Assembly (NCBI RefSeq): GCF_013487865.1
Contig: NZ_CP047409.1
Span: 124,001 to 188,000, forward strand
Direction: 5' to 3'
Origin: Lactobacillus johnsonii
Lineage (GTDB): Bacteria > Bacillota > Bacilli > Lactobacillales > Lactobacillaceae
DNA length: 64,000 nt
The notes under the pieces were generated by a model that saw only the letters and a list, made by a program, of their open reading frames with translations, ran no database searches and was not told where the DNA came from. The position numbers and the translations under genes were made by a program. Below, piece after piece: positions 51,482 through 61,558 of the stretch (the first letter of the stretch is position 1; the number at the start of each line of letters is the position of its first letter).

Positions 51482-53431
51482 ATGGCATTACTCAATGTAC
51501 GTGGCGGTGCTGGTGATATTACTAAGCCCGATCTTAATGCAAGACCACAAGATAATCTTTACTTAGCAGTGAATTCTGAATGGATTGAAAAAGCAAAAAT
51601 TCCTTCAGACCGTTCAAGAATTAGTTCTTTTGATGGTATTGATTTGAATATTGAAAAGAGCTTAATGCAAGATTTTGCGGATTTTGCAGATGGTAAAAAG
51701 AAATTGCCAAATGTTCCTAATTTTGAAAAAGCAGTTGAACTTTACAAAATTGCTAATAACTTTGACAAGAGAAATGAAGATGAGGCAAAGCCAATTAAAG
51801 CTGACCTTGAAGAAATCACTAGTTTACGTAATTTAACTGATCTTAACTTAAGAGCAGCTGATTTCTATAAGAATGCTTTTGACTTACCAATTAGTGTGTC
51901 AGTTGATGCGGACATGAAGGATACTAAAGTTCATGTTGTGTACTTTGGCGGACCTGGTTTATTCTTGCCTGATACTACTACTTATGACAATCCTGCAGCA
52001 GCTGACTTATTGAAGGTATTACAAGATCAATCTGAAAACTTACTTAAAATGGCTGGCGTAAGCGAAGAGGATGCTAAGAAGTATGTAGAAGATGCATTGA
52101 AGTTTGACAAGAAGCTATCTAAAGTTCTTAAGTCAACTGAAGAATGGGCAGATTATCCAGCAATGTACAACCCAATGACTTTAGCTGAATTTGAAGATAA
52201 GTTTGATAGCTTTAAGATTGACAACTTCTTAAGTAATTTATTTACTCAAAAGCCTGAGAAGATTATTGTCACTGAACCAAGATTCTTAGATCATGTTGAG
52301 GAATTAATCAACGAAGATAATTTTGATGAAATTAAAGGCTGGATGGTTGTTAAGTTTATTAATGGTGTAGCTGCATATCTTTCTCAAGACTTCCGTGAAG
52401 CTGCTTTTCCATTTAGTCAAGCTTTATCAGGCCAACCAGAATTGTCTTCTGGTACTAAGCAAGCTTATCGTTTAGCTAATGGTATGTTTAGCGAAGTAGT
52501 TGGTGTTTACTACGGTCAAACTTACTTTGGTGCTGAAGCAAAAGCTGATGTCGAAGATATGATTCATAAGATGATTGACGTTTATGAAAAACGTATTTCT
52601 GAAAATGAATGGTTATCTGAAGATACTAAGAAAAAAGCAATTGTTAAGTTGCGTGCCTTAATTTTGAAGATTGGTTACCCAGAAAAGATCGAAAAAATTT
52701 ACGATCGTCTTCAAGTTACTTCTGAATCAGAAGGTGGCAGTCTATATTCAAATGAAAGTGCTGCAGCTGTTGAATCAGTTAAGTACAACCTTGAAAAATT
52801 AAACGAACCAGTTGATAGAACTGTTTGGTTAATGCCAGGTAACTTAGTAAATGCTTGTTACGATCCACAAAGAAATGACATTACTTTCCCAGCAGCAATT
52901 TTACAAAAGCCATTTTACGACCTGAAGCAATCACGTAGCTTGAATTATGGTGGTATTGGTGTCGTTATTGCGCACGAAATTTCACACGCATTCGATAACA
53001 ACGGTGCTAAGTTCGACGAATTCGGTAATTTGAAAAATTGGTGGACTGACGAAGACTTTGCAGAATTCAAGAAACGTACGCAAGACGAAATTGACTTATT
53101 TAATGGAATTGAATATGGCCCAGTTACCTTAAATGGTAAGCAAATTGTTTCTGAAAATATTGCTGATCAAGGTGGTTTAACTGCAGCTGTTGAAGCAAAT
53201 AAGGGCGAAAATGGCAACATGAAGGAAGTATTTGAAAACTTTGCTCGTGTTTGGGCAAACAAGCAACTTCCTGAATCAATTAAGACACAAGTTTCAGTTG
53301 ATGTTCATGCTCCTGGTCCTGAAAGAGCTAACGTTCAATCACAATGCCAAGAAGAATTCTATAAGGCATTTGATGTTAAGCCAGAAGATGGTATGTGGCT
53401 AGACCCAGAAAAACGTGTTGTGATTTGGTAA
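51482..53431 (+). CDS. pepO: Neutral endopeptidase PepO (M13 family)
   Basis: 649 residues, no signal peptide. Zinc site HEISH at 498-502 with the downstream Glu in SENIADQGGLTAA. NACYDPQRNDITFPAAILQ and NYGGIGVVIAHE are M13 landmarks, and the C-terminus ends in W like other members. It cleaves oligopeptides in the cytoplasm, as part of casein or peptide use. GGAGG ribosome site; single gene. Confidence 0.95.
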   Translation: MALLNVRGGAGDITKPDLNARPQDNLYLAVNSEWIEKAKIPSDRSRISSFDGIDLNIEKSLMQDFADFADGKKKLPNVPNFEKAVELYKIANNFDKRNEDEAKPIKADLEEITSLRNLTDLNLRAADFYKNAFDLPISVSVDADMKDTKVHVVYFGGPGLFLPDTTTYDNPAAADLLKVLQDQSENLLKMAGVSEEDAKKYVEDALKFDKKLSKVLKSTEEWADYPAMYNPMTLAEFEDKFDSFKIDNFLSNLFTQKPEKIIVTEPRFLDHVEELINEDNFDEIKGWMVVKFINGVAAYLSQDFREAAFPFSQALSGQPELSSGTKQAYRLANGMFSEVVGVYYGQTYFGAEAKADVEDMIHKMIDVYEKRISENEWLSEDTKKKAIVKLRALILKIGYPEKIEKIYDRLQVTSESEGGSLYSNESAAAVESVKYNLEKLNEPVDRTVWLMPGNLVNACYDPQRNDITFPAAILQKPFYDLKQSRSLNYGGIGVVIAHEISHAFDNNGAKFDEFGNLKNWWTDEDFAEFKKRTQDEIDLFNGIEYGPVTLNGKQIVSENIADQGGLTAAVEANKGENGNMKEVFENFARVWANKQLPESIKTQVSVDVHAPGPERANVQSQCQEEFYKAFDVKPEDGMWLDPEKRVVIW

Positions 53432-53451
53432 AAAATAAAAACTAATTTTTT

Positions 53452-53487
53452 AGAATCAAATGGCGAAAGCTGTTTGGTTCTTTTTTC
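53452..53487 (+). terminator. Terminator of pepO
   Basis: Stem AGAATCAAATGGC / GCTGTTTGGTTCT with GAAA loop and T-run. Confidence 0.85.
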
Positions 53488-53574
53488 ATTGTTTGCAAAA
53501 AGAAATTATTAATAATATTATGAATTGGTATTCTTATCCCTTAAGACAATATTCTTAATTAGAAAAGGTTAAAC

Positions 53575-55281
53575 ATGTTAGAAAAAATAAAAACTAATAA
53601 ATTTTGCCAATTCATCTGGCCATATTTATTAATCATCTTGGCTACAACGATAGTCATTTCACCACAGCTGATTTCACACACTATTTTAGCGAGTGATGAC
53701 ACTGCTGATACCTTATTTCACTATAGTCGTTTTTATGATGCAGGGATGCAGCTAAAAAGTGGAATATTTAGTATTTTTCAGACAAATTTTACTTTTCAGC
53801 AGAGCGGTAGAATTATTAATGCCATTTATGGCCCACTTTTTGCCTACTTTAACGGGATTTTAGTTCTCATTGCTGGTAATTGGTTTAACTATCAAGTTAT
53901 CTTAGCCTATCTAATTTCTTTATTGGGTGCTGGCAGTATGTATTACCTCCTAAAGCAGGTAGGTGTTAATAAGCTTTTAGCTACTGTAATGGGAATTATC
54001 TACATTAATATTGGGATGATTCCAGCCTTCATCAATCGTAGTTCTTTTAATGGTTGGGGACAGACTTTAATGCCGCTAGTTGTTTTATGCGGTGTTCGCA
54101 TGATTAGCAATAAAAAACAACCAATTAACTGGATTCAGTTAATGCTCGTAATGAGTCTGCTTATCCAAGTTCATGTCTTGAGCACCTTAATGGCAGTCTT
54201 GTTGCTGATTCCGTTCTTTATCTACTCTTTAATTATTAACAATAATTCTAGAAAAGTTTGGATACCTTTTATTAAGGCAGTTCTAGGAACCATTGTTTTA
54301 TCAGCAAATGTAATTGGTGCATTTTTAGTTTTAATGCCTACAAATCACCTTTCTGCAACTACTGAATTTGATTTATCCCGTGGTGGATTACGACCACACA
54401 TGCTTTGGCATAATGAATATGGAACAGCATTTGCATATATTTTGCCAATTTTTGTTTTATTGATTATTGCGCAATTTATCTATGTTGTCATGCACTATAA
54501 ACGAGACAAACTAAATACTTTTGTAACCATTTGGGGTACTATCTTATTAGGCTTATCTTCATTTGTTTTTCCTTGGGGACTAGTTCAAAGAGTTTTTCCT
54601 AGCTTAAAATCATACTTTCAATTTCCATTTAGATTAACAGTCGTGGCCTATCCATTGATTTTATTGGGAATGGCTTTAACGGTTAACCACTTACTAAAAG
54701 AGGGAGTTAAGCCAAAAGCAGTTGGTATTAGCTTGGTAACAATTTTGCTTTTAGAAGCAGCTGTGCCAAATATAATTACCAACCACATTTTCACAGTTGC
54801 TTGCAGAAAAGATACACAAGTACAAGTTGTCGCTAAACAATCAACCAGTGACAAGATGCTAGAAATGTTGAAGTGGCATTATTTACCGGACTACTTACCA
54901 ACCAAGGACAAGTCGATTGACCAAAATGCAGCTTATCTCTATAAAGTTAATGTTGTTGAGCGCTACCAAAAATTTGATCACCGAGTTACTAAAAATGGTG
55001 ATTTGGTTTTATCTTGGAAAGCTGACCAAAATAAAAAGATAGTTTTACCTGTTGTGCTTTATAAGCAAAGTGAATTAACTGTAAATAGTAAAAAATTCTC
55101 TGGTGCTAAAAATGTAATTGGAAATCCAATTGTTGATCAAAAAGCTGGATTGAATCGGGCTATTCTACACTTTACCGTGCCAACTTGGTTCTATGTAATT
55201 AGTGCAATTTCATTAATTTCTTGGCTTTTAGTTATTGTATTTTTACTATGGAAAAAGTTTATAAATAATAAAAACAATTAA
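53575..55281 (+). CDS. Polytopic membrane protein, GT-C/YfhO-like
   Basis: 568 residues with about 11-12 helices in the first 400 residues, an outer segment (400-540) and a last helix (542-562). The first outer loop, SDDTADTLFHYSRFYDAGMQ, carries paired Asp as in lipid-linked sugar transferases of the GT-C fold. The overall pattern resembles large lactobacillar membrane proteins annotated as 6-pyruvoyl-tetrahydropterin-synthase-related. It may add a sugar to wall polymers; not proven. Confidence 0.65.
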   Translation: MLEKIKTNKFCQFIWPYLLIILATTIVISPQLISHTILASDDTADTLFHYSRFYDAGMQLKSGIFSIFQTNFTFQQSGRIINAIYGPLFAYFNGILVLIAGNWFNYQVILAYLISLLGAGSMYYLLKQVGVNKLLATVMGIIYINIGMIPAFINRSSFNGWGQTLMPLVVLCGVRMISNKKQPINWIQLMLVMSLLIQVHVLSTLMAVLLLIPFFIYSLIINNNSRKVWIPFIKAVLGTIVLSANVIGAFLVLMPTNHLSATTEFDLSRGGLRPHMLWHNEYGTAFAYILPIFVLLIIAQFIYVVMHYKRDKLNTFVTIWGTILLGLSSFVFPWGLVQRVFPSLKSYFQFPFRLTVVAYPLILLGMALTVNHLLKEGVKPKAVGISLVTILLLEAAVPNIITNHIFTVACRKDTQVQVVAKQSTSDKMLEMLKWHYLPDYLPTKDKSIDQNAAYLYKVNVVERYQKFDHRVTKNGDLVLSWKADQNKKIVLPVVLYKQSELTVNSKKFSGAKNVIGNPIVDQKAGLNRAILHFTVPTWFYVISAISLISWLLVIVFLLWKKFINNKNN

Positions 55282-55301
55282 AAGATATTTAAATCATATA
55301 C

Positions 55302-55347
55302 AAAAGCAGTTCCTTAACAAGTTCAATTTATTAGGAAACTGTTTTTT
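55302..55347 (+). terminator. Terminator
   Basis: Stem AAAAGCAGTTCCT / AGGAAACTGTTTT with A-U and G-U pairs. Confidence 0.8.
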
Positions 55348-55441
55348 GTTTGTATGGTTTATTTACGATTAATATCAATTTATTTTTAAATTAATACATG
55401 GCTATAGTTAACTTGTTATGTTATTATTTAACTGTAATAAT

Positions 55442-55464
55442 TGAAACCGCTTTCTATGGTTTCA
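55442..55464 (+). promoter_or_regulatory. cre-like site and hairpin before pckA
   Basis: TGAAACCGCTTTCT matches cre at 12 of 14 positions. The wider TGAAACC-N9-GGTTTCA can form a hairpin that ends right at the ribosome site AGAGGAGG, so it may also affect translation. Confidence 0.55.
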
Positions 55465-55480
55465 GAGGAGGAAATTTAAG

Positions 55481-57139
55481 TTGAGTACACAAGAACGTTA
55501 TTCTCATGATGAGTTAAGAAAAGCTAACAAAAAATTTAGTCGGGTTCGTTCTACTATTGAATCTGCCTTTTATGGTAACAATGTACACGAAGTAACTAGT
55601 GTTGCTGAAGCTTATAATTTAGCTAAAAAACAATCTGGTGTTATCGAAACTGACCTACCAATTTTACATACTAAAGAACTTGGTTTACCACAAGGTGCTA
55701 AGCAATTAGTTTATAATCACGGTAAAATCTTGGGTAGAACAGCAAGTGCACGTCACTTTGTTGACGATCCAAAAGAGGATCCTGAAGCATTAGCTGGCAG
55801 TTTACGTGAAGATATTTATAAGGGTCATGATCAAAAATTCTTAAAAGCAACAGTTTTAGTAGGATTAGATCCAAGCTTTACTGTTAAAGCACATATTATG
55901 ATGCCAGAAGACCAAGCCTTTAACTTACTCTCATATATTTTGAACTTCCACTTCTTTGATGAAGAAGCAGAAAAGATCTATAAGAAATCGAAGTTATATG
56001 ATGAGGGAGATATTTACTTCTACTTTGATCCAAATACACAAGATGAAGACTATCCAAAGGGCTTTGGTGTCTTTGATGCTCCACATAACTGTGCTGCAGT
56101 CTTTGGCTTACGCTACTTCGGTGAATTAAAGAAGGGTACTTTAACTCTTGCTTGGGCTATGGCTCATAGAAACGGTTATACTGCTTGTCACGGTGGTGAA
56201 AAGTCATTCCACTTTAAGGATAAGGATGATAAAGTATTTGCTTTCTACGGCTTATCTGGTTCAGGTAAATCTACTTTGACTCATGAAATGTATGATGGTA
56301 AATATAATATTACTGTTTTGCACGACGATGCATTTATTATTTCTCGTGAAGATGGTTCTTCAGTAGCATTAGAGCCTTCATACTTTGATAAGACGCATGA
56401 CTATCCAGCAGGTCACCACGAGACTAAGTACTACACTACAATTATGAACTGTGCTGTTACTCAAGATGAAGATGGCAAGAAAGTTATTGTTACTGAAGAC
56501 TTACGTAACAATAATGGTCGTGTTATTAAGACACGTTATACTTCACCACATAGAGTTGACTATGAAAGTGCACCAATTACAGCTTTATTCTGGATTATGA
56601 AGGATGGTTCATTACCACCAATCTTAAAGGTTGACGATCCAGTTTTAGCTACAACCATGGGACTTACTTTAGCAACTAAGAGAACTAGTGCTGAAAACTT
56701 GCCTAAGGGCTTTGATATGAATACCTTAGTAATTGAGCCATTTGCAGATCCATTCCGCGCTTACCCAGTATCTGGTGACTACTCCGACTTTAAGGAATTA
56801 TTTACTAAGCGAGGAGCATCTTGTTATATCTTAAACACAGATGCATTCATGGGTAAGGATATTCCAAAGGAAGTAACTAAGAAGTTAGTGGAAGATCTTG
56901 CTAATGGCAGCATTAAGGATAGCGACTGGAAACCATTTGGTAACTTCAAGGGTGTATCATACTTACCAATCGAAGACTATGAAGTTCACTTGGATGATCC
57001 AGAATATCAAAAGACTTTAGCTAAGAGAATGCAAGATCGTTTAGATTGGCTTAACAAGTATGATGAAGAACATCCTACTCAACCAATCCAAGCTGAAGCT
57101 AAGGAAACTTTAGAAGGTATTATTAAAGAATTAAGTTAA
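55481..57139 (+). CDS. pckA: Phosphoenolpyruvate carboxykinase (ATP)
   Basis: 552 residues from TTG, with AGAGGAGG at 9-base spacing. P-loop GLSGSGKST at 257; HCHGGEKSF-type region (TACHGGEKSFHF), metal-binding DDAFI, and RTSAENLPKGFDM. It interconverts oxaloacetate plus ATP and PEP plus CO2. In lactobacilli with an incomplete citrate cycle it may serve anaplerotic or gluconeogenic needs. The cre-like site suggests control by CcpA. Confidence 0.95.
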   Translation: MSTQERYSHDELRKANKKFSRVRSTIESAFYGNNVHEVTSVAEAYNLAKKQSGVIETDLPILHTKELGLPQGAKQLVYNHGKILGRTASARHFVDDPKEDPEALAGSLREDIYKGHDQKFLKATVLVGLDPSFTVKAHIMMPEDQAFNLLSYILNFHFFDEEAEKIYKKSKLYDEGDIYFYFDPNTQDEDYPKGFGVFDAPHNCAAVFGLRYFGELKKGTLTLAWAMAHRNGYTACHGGEKSFHFKDKDDKVFAFYGLSGSGKSTLTHEMYDGKYNITVLHDDAFIISREDGSSVALEPSYFDKTHDYPAGHHETKYYTTIMNCAVTQDEDGKKVIVTEDLRNNNGRVIKTRYTSPHRVDYESAPITALFWIMKDGSLPPILKVDDPVLATTMGLTLATKRTSAENLPKGFDMNTLVIEPFADPFRAYPVSGDYSDFKELFTKRGASCYILNTDAFMGKDIPKEVTKKLVEDLANGSIKDSDWKPFGNFKGVSYLPIEDYEVHLDDPEYQKTLAKRMQDRLDWLNKYDEEHPTQPIQAEAKETLEGIIKELS

Positions 57140-57178
57140 TAATTTAAATATTCCTCTATAATTTTTATATTTGAACAC

Positions 57179-57210
57179 TAAAAAAGACATCCCGATTGGG
57201 ATGTCTTTTT
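57179..57210. terminator. Bidirectional terminator
   Basis: Stem AAAAAGACATCCC / GGGATGTCTTTTT between pckA and the converging kup gene. Confidence 0.92.
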
Positions 57211-57222
57211 CGTATCTATTTA

Positions 57223-59274
57223 TTACTCTTTAAGTTCGCCTTCAGCTTGAAGTTTCTTTTTAATAACTTCAAATTTCTTTGGAGCAATTCGAGTAATGTG
57301 TTGTCTTCTTTGATTTCCTAGAATCAATGGTACACGTTCAATGACTGTATCTGCATAATCTAAGCCAAACCATGAAGCCGGGTTTGAGGAAAGGTTTTGA
57401 AGCCATACACGTGCTTCAACTAAGAATTTTTCATAACTTCTAAGTTGTGTTTGTGGACTAATTACATCGTTAACGATAACGAATGAGAAGTCACCAACAT
57501 CTCTACCAGGAGTAATAGTGTATTCTTGTGGTTGAGATTCAATGGTTCCATCTGCAATTAAGTCATGAACAATTTGACGTAAGTAAACATTTACACTAGT
57601 TTGCTGCTTGAAACCAAGGAAGAGCTGAACGTTAATAACGTTCTTTGTGCCATAAGTGTTAACAGCATATTCAGCAGTGAATGGTTCGTTAGTTACATTA
57701 ACTGTTACAAACCAATATGCTCGTGCCCGTTTAGGACGCTTATCTAAGATAGAATAGAGAATTTCTCTCTTAATAAACTTATTGTATTTAACTTTTGCCA
57801 TATAGACTAAGTTAGTTGCAAAAGTAGGATAATCTTCGTCATGACTTAAGTTCGTTAACATATCCACGTATTCATCAAGACGAACATAAGCGTTACGTGA
57901 TTCACGCTTGTCTCTAATTTTATTACCGTAGTACCAAACGTACATAATGATTCCGATGAATCCGGCAATAACTAATGAAACGTGACCACCGTGCATGAAT
58001 TTACTCAAGCTGGCTAACATAAACATTACGTCTAAGAAGCCAAAGAAAATTAAGAAGAGCCAATTCCAAATAGTATGAACGCCCTTCATTGCCAACCATT
58101 CATAGAGCAGAATTGTTGTCATTAACATTGAAATGGTAATTGACAAACCATAAGCTGCTTCCATGTGAGCTGAGGTTTGGAAGAAAAGAACAATTGCAAT
58201 AGTTGCTGCACAAATCATTTTATTAACTGAAGGAATATAAATCTGTCCCTTCTTAGTCGAAGGATACATAATATTCATTCTTGGTAAAAATTTCAAACCA
58301 CTGGCTTCAGCTACTAAAGTAAATGAACCAGTAATCAAAGCTTGTGAAGCAATAACAGCTGCAATAGTTGCTAAAACAATCGCAGCTAAACGAATGTTTT
58401 GTGGAATAATTTCGAAGAATGGGTTGAAGTCACCGTTTCCAGCATTGTAGTTAGGGTTGTTTAAAATCCAAACACCTTGACCAAAGTAGTTAAGTGACAA
58501 ACAAACAAAGACATATGGCCAAGAACCAATAATATTCCCTTTACCAACGTGACCAACATCTGAGTATAAAGCTTCAGCACCAGTAGTAGCAAGGAAGATA
58601 GAACCTAAAATAAAGATTCCGGCCTTGTTATAAGGACTGAATAAAAGTTTGATTGCGTAGTATGGATTAAGAGCTTGTAAAATTGACAGGTCCCCCATCA
58701 TATTCATCAATCCAATTACACCCAAGAAGGTGAACCAGATAAACATAATTGGACCAAAAGCCTTACCAATAATACTTGTTCCCATTCGTTGAATTGAGAA
58801 CAAAAGCAAAAGAATTACTACTGTAATCGCAATAACAGTTCCTTGAGTAGAAACCGGAACGTTACCGTGACCAAATTCAATTCCTTTTAATCCTTCAATA
58901 GCAGTTGTAACAGTAACTGCAGGAGTTAAAGTACCATCAGCTAGGATTGCTGCCCCACCGATTAAAGCAGGAAGGACAAGCCATTTTGCTCGTTTCCGGA
59001 CCAAGGTATAGAGGGCAAAAATACCACCTTCACCATGGTTAGTAGCTTTTAAGGCAATAAAGACAGTTTGCAAAGTTGTTAACAGAGTAACCGTCCAAAG
59101 TACTAAGGAAATAGAACCTACAATAAAGTCGCGATTTACGTTCGCAATGCCGCCGTTTCCGGCAACAATTGATTTCATAACGTATAGCGGACTTGTTCCG
59201 ATATCACCGTAGACGATACCAATGGCAATTAGCAAGCCTGCGGCTGATATATTTTTCCGTGTTTTTTCATTCAT
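57223..59274 (-). CDS. kup: Kup-type potassium transporter (copy 2)
   Basis: 683 residues from the ATG complementary to 59274, with GGGAGAAT upstream. About 12 helices, with GIVYGDIGTSPLYVMK in the first, LADGTLTPAVTVTTAIEGL and TGAEALYSDVGHVG, all Kup hallmarks, then a soluble tail of about 240 residues. K+/H+ symport into the cell. Most positions match the next gene, so this is a tandem duplicate. The leader contains a terminator hairpin. Confidence 0.95.
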   Translation of the reverse strand: MNEKTRKNISAAGLLIAIGIVYGDIGTSPLYVMKSIVAGNGGIANVNRDFIVGSISLVLWTVTLLTTLQTVFIALKATNHGEGGIFALYTLVRKRAKWLVLPALIGGAAILADGTLTPAVTVTTAIEGLKGIEFGHGNVPVSTQGTVIAITVVILLLLFSIQRMGTSIIGKAFGPIMFIWFTFLGVIGLMNMMGDLSILQALNPYYAIKLLFSPYNKAGIFILGSIFLATTGAEALYSDVGHVGKGNIIGSWPYVFVCLSLNYFGQGVWILNNPNYNAGNGDFNPFFEIIPQNIRLAAIVLATIAAVIASQALITGSFTLVAEASGLKFLPRMNIMYPSTKKGQIYIPSVNKMICAATIAIVLFFQTSAHMEAAYGLSITISMLMTTILLYEWLAMKGVHTIWNWLFLIFFGFLDVMFMLASLSKFMHGGHVSLVIAGFIGIIMYVWYYGNKIRDKRESRNAYVRLDEYVDMLTNLSHDEDYPTFATNLVYMAKVKYNKFIKREILYSILDKRPKRARAYWFVTVNVTNEPFTAEYAVNTYGTKNVINVQLFLGFKQQTSVNVYLRQIVHDLIADGTIESQPQEYTITPGRDVGDFSFVIVNDVISPQTQLRSYEKFLVEARVWLQNLSSNPASWFGLDYADTVIERVPLILGNQRRQHITRIAPKKFEVIKKKLQAEGELKE

Positions 59275-59322
59275 TATTATATTCTCCCAATAAATAGCCA
59301 AATAGCTAAATATTCAATAACG

Positions 59323-59355
59323 TAAAAAAGAATGCCGAAAAGACATTCTTTTTTT
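59323..59355 (-). terminator. Hairpin in the leader of kup copy 2
   Basis: On minus: AAAAAAAGAATG / CATTCTTTTTT. It ends kup copy 1 or attenuates copy 2. It shares the GAATG/CATTC stem with the hairpin before copy 1. Confidence 0.75.
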
Positions 59356-59422
59356 AAACATATCTATTTTCATCTATTTGCGCAAGAGTTGCAAGTATCT
59401 GCAGGCGATTAATTAAAAATAT

Positions 59423-61420
59423 TTATTTCAATTTAGTTTTTTGAATTGATTTAATATTTTGTGAGCCTAGGATTAATGGAACTCGTTCAACTACTGTATC
59501 AGCATATTCTAATCCAAACCAAACAGCAGGATTAGAAGATAAATTTTGAAGCCAGACACGACTTTCAACTAACCACTTTTCATAAGTATTTAATTGAGTT
59601 TGTGGACTAATCACATCATTTACAATTACAAATTTAAAATCTCCAACGTCACGACCGGGAGTCGTGGTGTATTCTTGTGGCTGAGATTCGATTGTACCAT
59701 CTTTAATTAGATCGTGAACTATTTGTCGTAGATAAACATTAACTTTTTGCTGTTGCTTAAAACCTAAATATAGTTGAACGTTAATCACGTTTTTTGTGCC
59801 ATAAGTATTGATTGCATATTCGGCGGTAAAGGGTTCGTTAGTTACATTAACAGTGACAAACCAATATGCATGGGCCCGTTTTGGACGTTTGTCTAAAATT
59901 GAGTAGAGTATATCGCGCTTGATAAACTTATTGTACTTAACCTTAGCCATATAAACTAAATTTGTTGCATATAAGGGTACACTATCATCATGACTTAAAT
60001 TACTTAGCATAGATGTATATTCGTCTAAGCGCACGTAAGCATTTTTAGCTTCGCGTCTATCACGAACTTTGTTACCAAAATACCAAATATACATAATTGC
60101 ACCGATAAAGGCAGCAATAATTACTGTTACATAACCGCCGTGTAAAAACTTAGCTAAACTGGAAATTAAAAACATGCTTTCAATTGCACCGAACAAAAAT
60201 AGAAAAACTAAGCGTAACAGGATGTTAACTTTTTTTAGAGATAGGTACTCAAAAAGCAAGATTGTTGTCATTAACATGGTGACCGTAATTGCTAACCCAT
60301 AAGCTGCCTCCATGTGTTCTGATGTCTTAAATAAAAAAACAATTCCGATTGTAGCCACGCATAGCATCTTATTAATAGAAGGAATGAAGATCTGTCCTTG
60401 TTCAGTGGAGGGATAGATAATTTTCATCCTCGGTAAAAATTTTAAGCCACTTGCTTCTGAAACTAATGTGAAAGATCCGGTAATTAGAGCCTGAGAAGCG
60501 ATAATGGCTGCTAAGGTAGCTAAAATGATGGCAAAAAATTTCCACTGACTTGGAAGAGCTTCAAAGAAAGGATTAAAGTCGGTATTACCAGCATGATAGT
60601 TGGGATTTTCTAAAATCCATACTCCTTGACCAAGATAGTTCAAGGCTAGACAAATAAAGACGTAAGGCCAAGAAGCCATGATATTGCCTTTTCCTACGTG
60701 GCCTACGTCTGAATAAAGTGCTTCTGCCCCTGTAGTTGCTAAAAAGACAGCTCCTAGGATTAAGACACCAACCTTATTTGCTGGACTAAACAAAATTTTG
60801 ACTGCTAACACAGGATTGAGAGCCTCAAGGAGCGACAAGTCATGACTTAGGTTCATAGCACCAGTTAAACCTAAAAAAGTAAACCAGATAAGCATAATTG
60901 GCCCAAAAGTTTTTCCAATTATACTAGTTCCCATTCTTTGGATGGAAAATAAAAATAAAAGAATGATGATGGTAATAATAAGAACACTGTTTTGATTAGG
61001 AACGGGAATATCATTGCCAAATTTCATGTTTTTAAGACCTTCAATTGCTGTCGTGACAGTAACTGCAGGTGTCAGTGTGCCGTCTGCAAGCAAGGCAGCT
61101 CCACCAATTAAAGCCGGAAGAACTAACCATTTGGCCTTTTTTCTAACTAAAGCATAAAGTGAAAAAATACCACCCTCACCATGGTTAGTCGCTTTAAGAG
61201 CAATTAGAACATACTTAACTGTTGTTAAAAGAGTTATTGTCCAAAGAATAAGAGAGATAGATCCGACTATATATTCTCTGTTAACACTAGCAATTCCTCC
61301 ATTTTCATTCACAATTGCCTTCATAACATAGAGAGGACTTGTACCAATATCGCCATAGACGATTCCAATTGAAACTAAAAGGCCAGCTAGAGTGACCTTT
61401 TTTCGTACACCATTATTCAT
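59423..61420 (-). CDS. kup: Kup-type potassium transporter (copy 1)
   Basis: 665 residues from the ATG complementary to 61420 (AGGAAA upstream). Same helices and motifs as copy 2: GIVYGDIGTSPLYVMK, LADGTLTPAVTVTTAIEGL, TGAEALYSDVGHVG. The C-terminal domain is also shared (YWFVTVNVTNEPFTAEYA and DFKFVIVNDVISPQTQL). It differs mostly in loops and ends. Two copies may differ in affinity or regulation. Transcribed toward copy 2. Confidence 0.95.
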   Translation of the reverse strand: MNNGVRKKVTLAGLLVSIGIVYGDIGTSPLYVMKAIVNENGGIASVNREYIVGSISLILWTITLLTTVKYVLIALKATNHGEGGIFSLYALVRKKAKWLVLPALIGGAALLADGTLTPAVTVTTAIEGLKNMKFGNDIPVPNQNSVLIITIIILLFLFSIQRMGTSIIGKTFGPIMLIWFTFLGLTGAMNLSHDLSLLEALNPVLAVKILFSPANKVGVLILGAVFLATTGAEALYSDVGHVGKGNIMASWPYVFICLALNYLGQGVWILENPNYHAGNTDFNPFFEALPSQWKFFAIILATLAAIIASQALITGSFTLVSEASGLKFLPRMKIIYPSTEQGQIFIPSINKMLCVATIGIVFLFKTSEHMEAAYGLAITVTMLMTTILLFEYLSLKKVNILLRLVFLFLFGAIESMFLISSLAKFLHGGYVTVIIAAFIGAIMYIWYFGNKVRDRREAKNAYVRLDEYTSMLSNLSHDDSVPLYATNLVYMAKVKYNKFIKRDILYSILDKRPKRAHAYWFVTVNVTNEPFTAEYAINTYGTKNVINVQLYLGFKQQQKVNVYLRQIVHDLIKDGTIESQPQEYTTTPGRDVGDFKFVIVNDVISPQTQLNTYEKWLVESRVWLQNLSSNPAVWFGLEYADTVVERVPLILGSQNIKSIQKTKLK

Positions 61421-61466
61421 ATTAAAATTTCCTAATAAAATAAAACATAATGACATTTTAGATAAA

Positions 61467-61500
61467 TAAAAAAGAATGTATTAAAACAATACATTCTTTT
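61467..61500 (-). terminator. Hairpin before kup copy 1
   Basis: On minus: AAAAGAATGTATT / AATACATTCTTTT with T-run. It ends the hypothetical gene at 61559 and leaves only about 47 bases to kup. Confidence 0.8.
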
Positions 61501-61558
61501 CTATTAGCACTATTTTGTTCCTTTAGGATTCAATATGCAACTAATAATTTGTGATTTT

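Noticed and set aside
61421-61558. c-di-AMP (ydaO) riboswitch before kup copy 1
   Set aside because: Such a switch would be expected at a K+ transporter, but the leader is too short and lacks the conserved core; only a terminator hairpin is visible.
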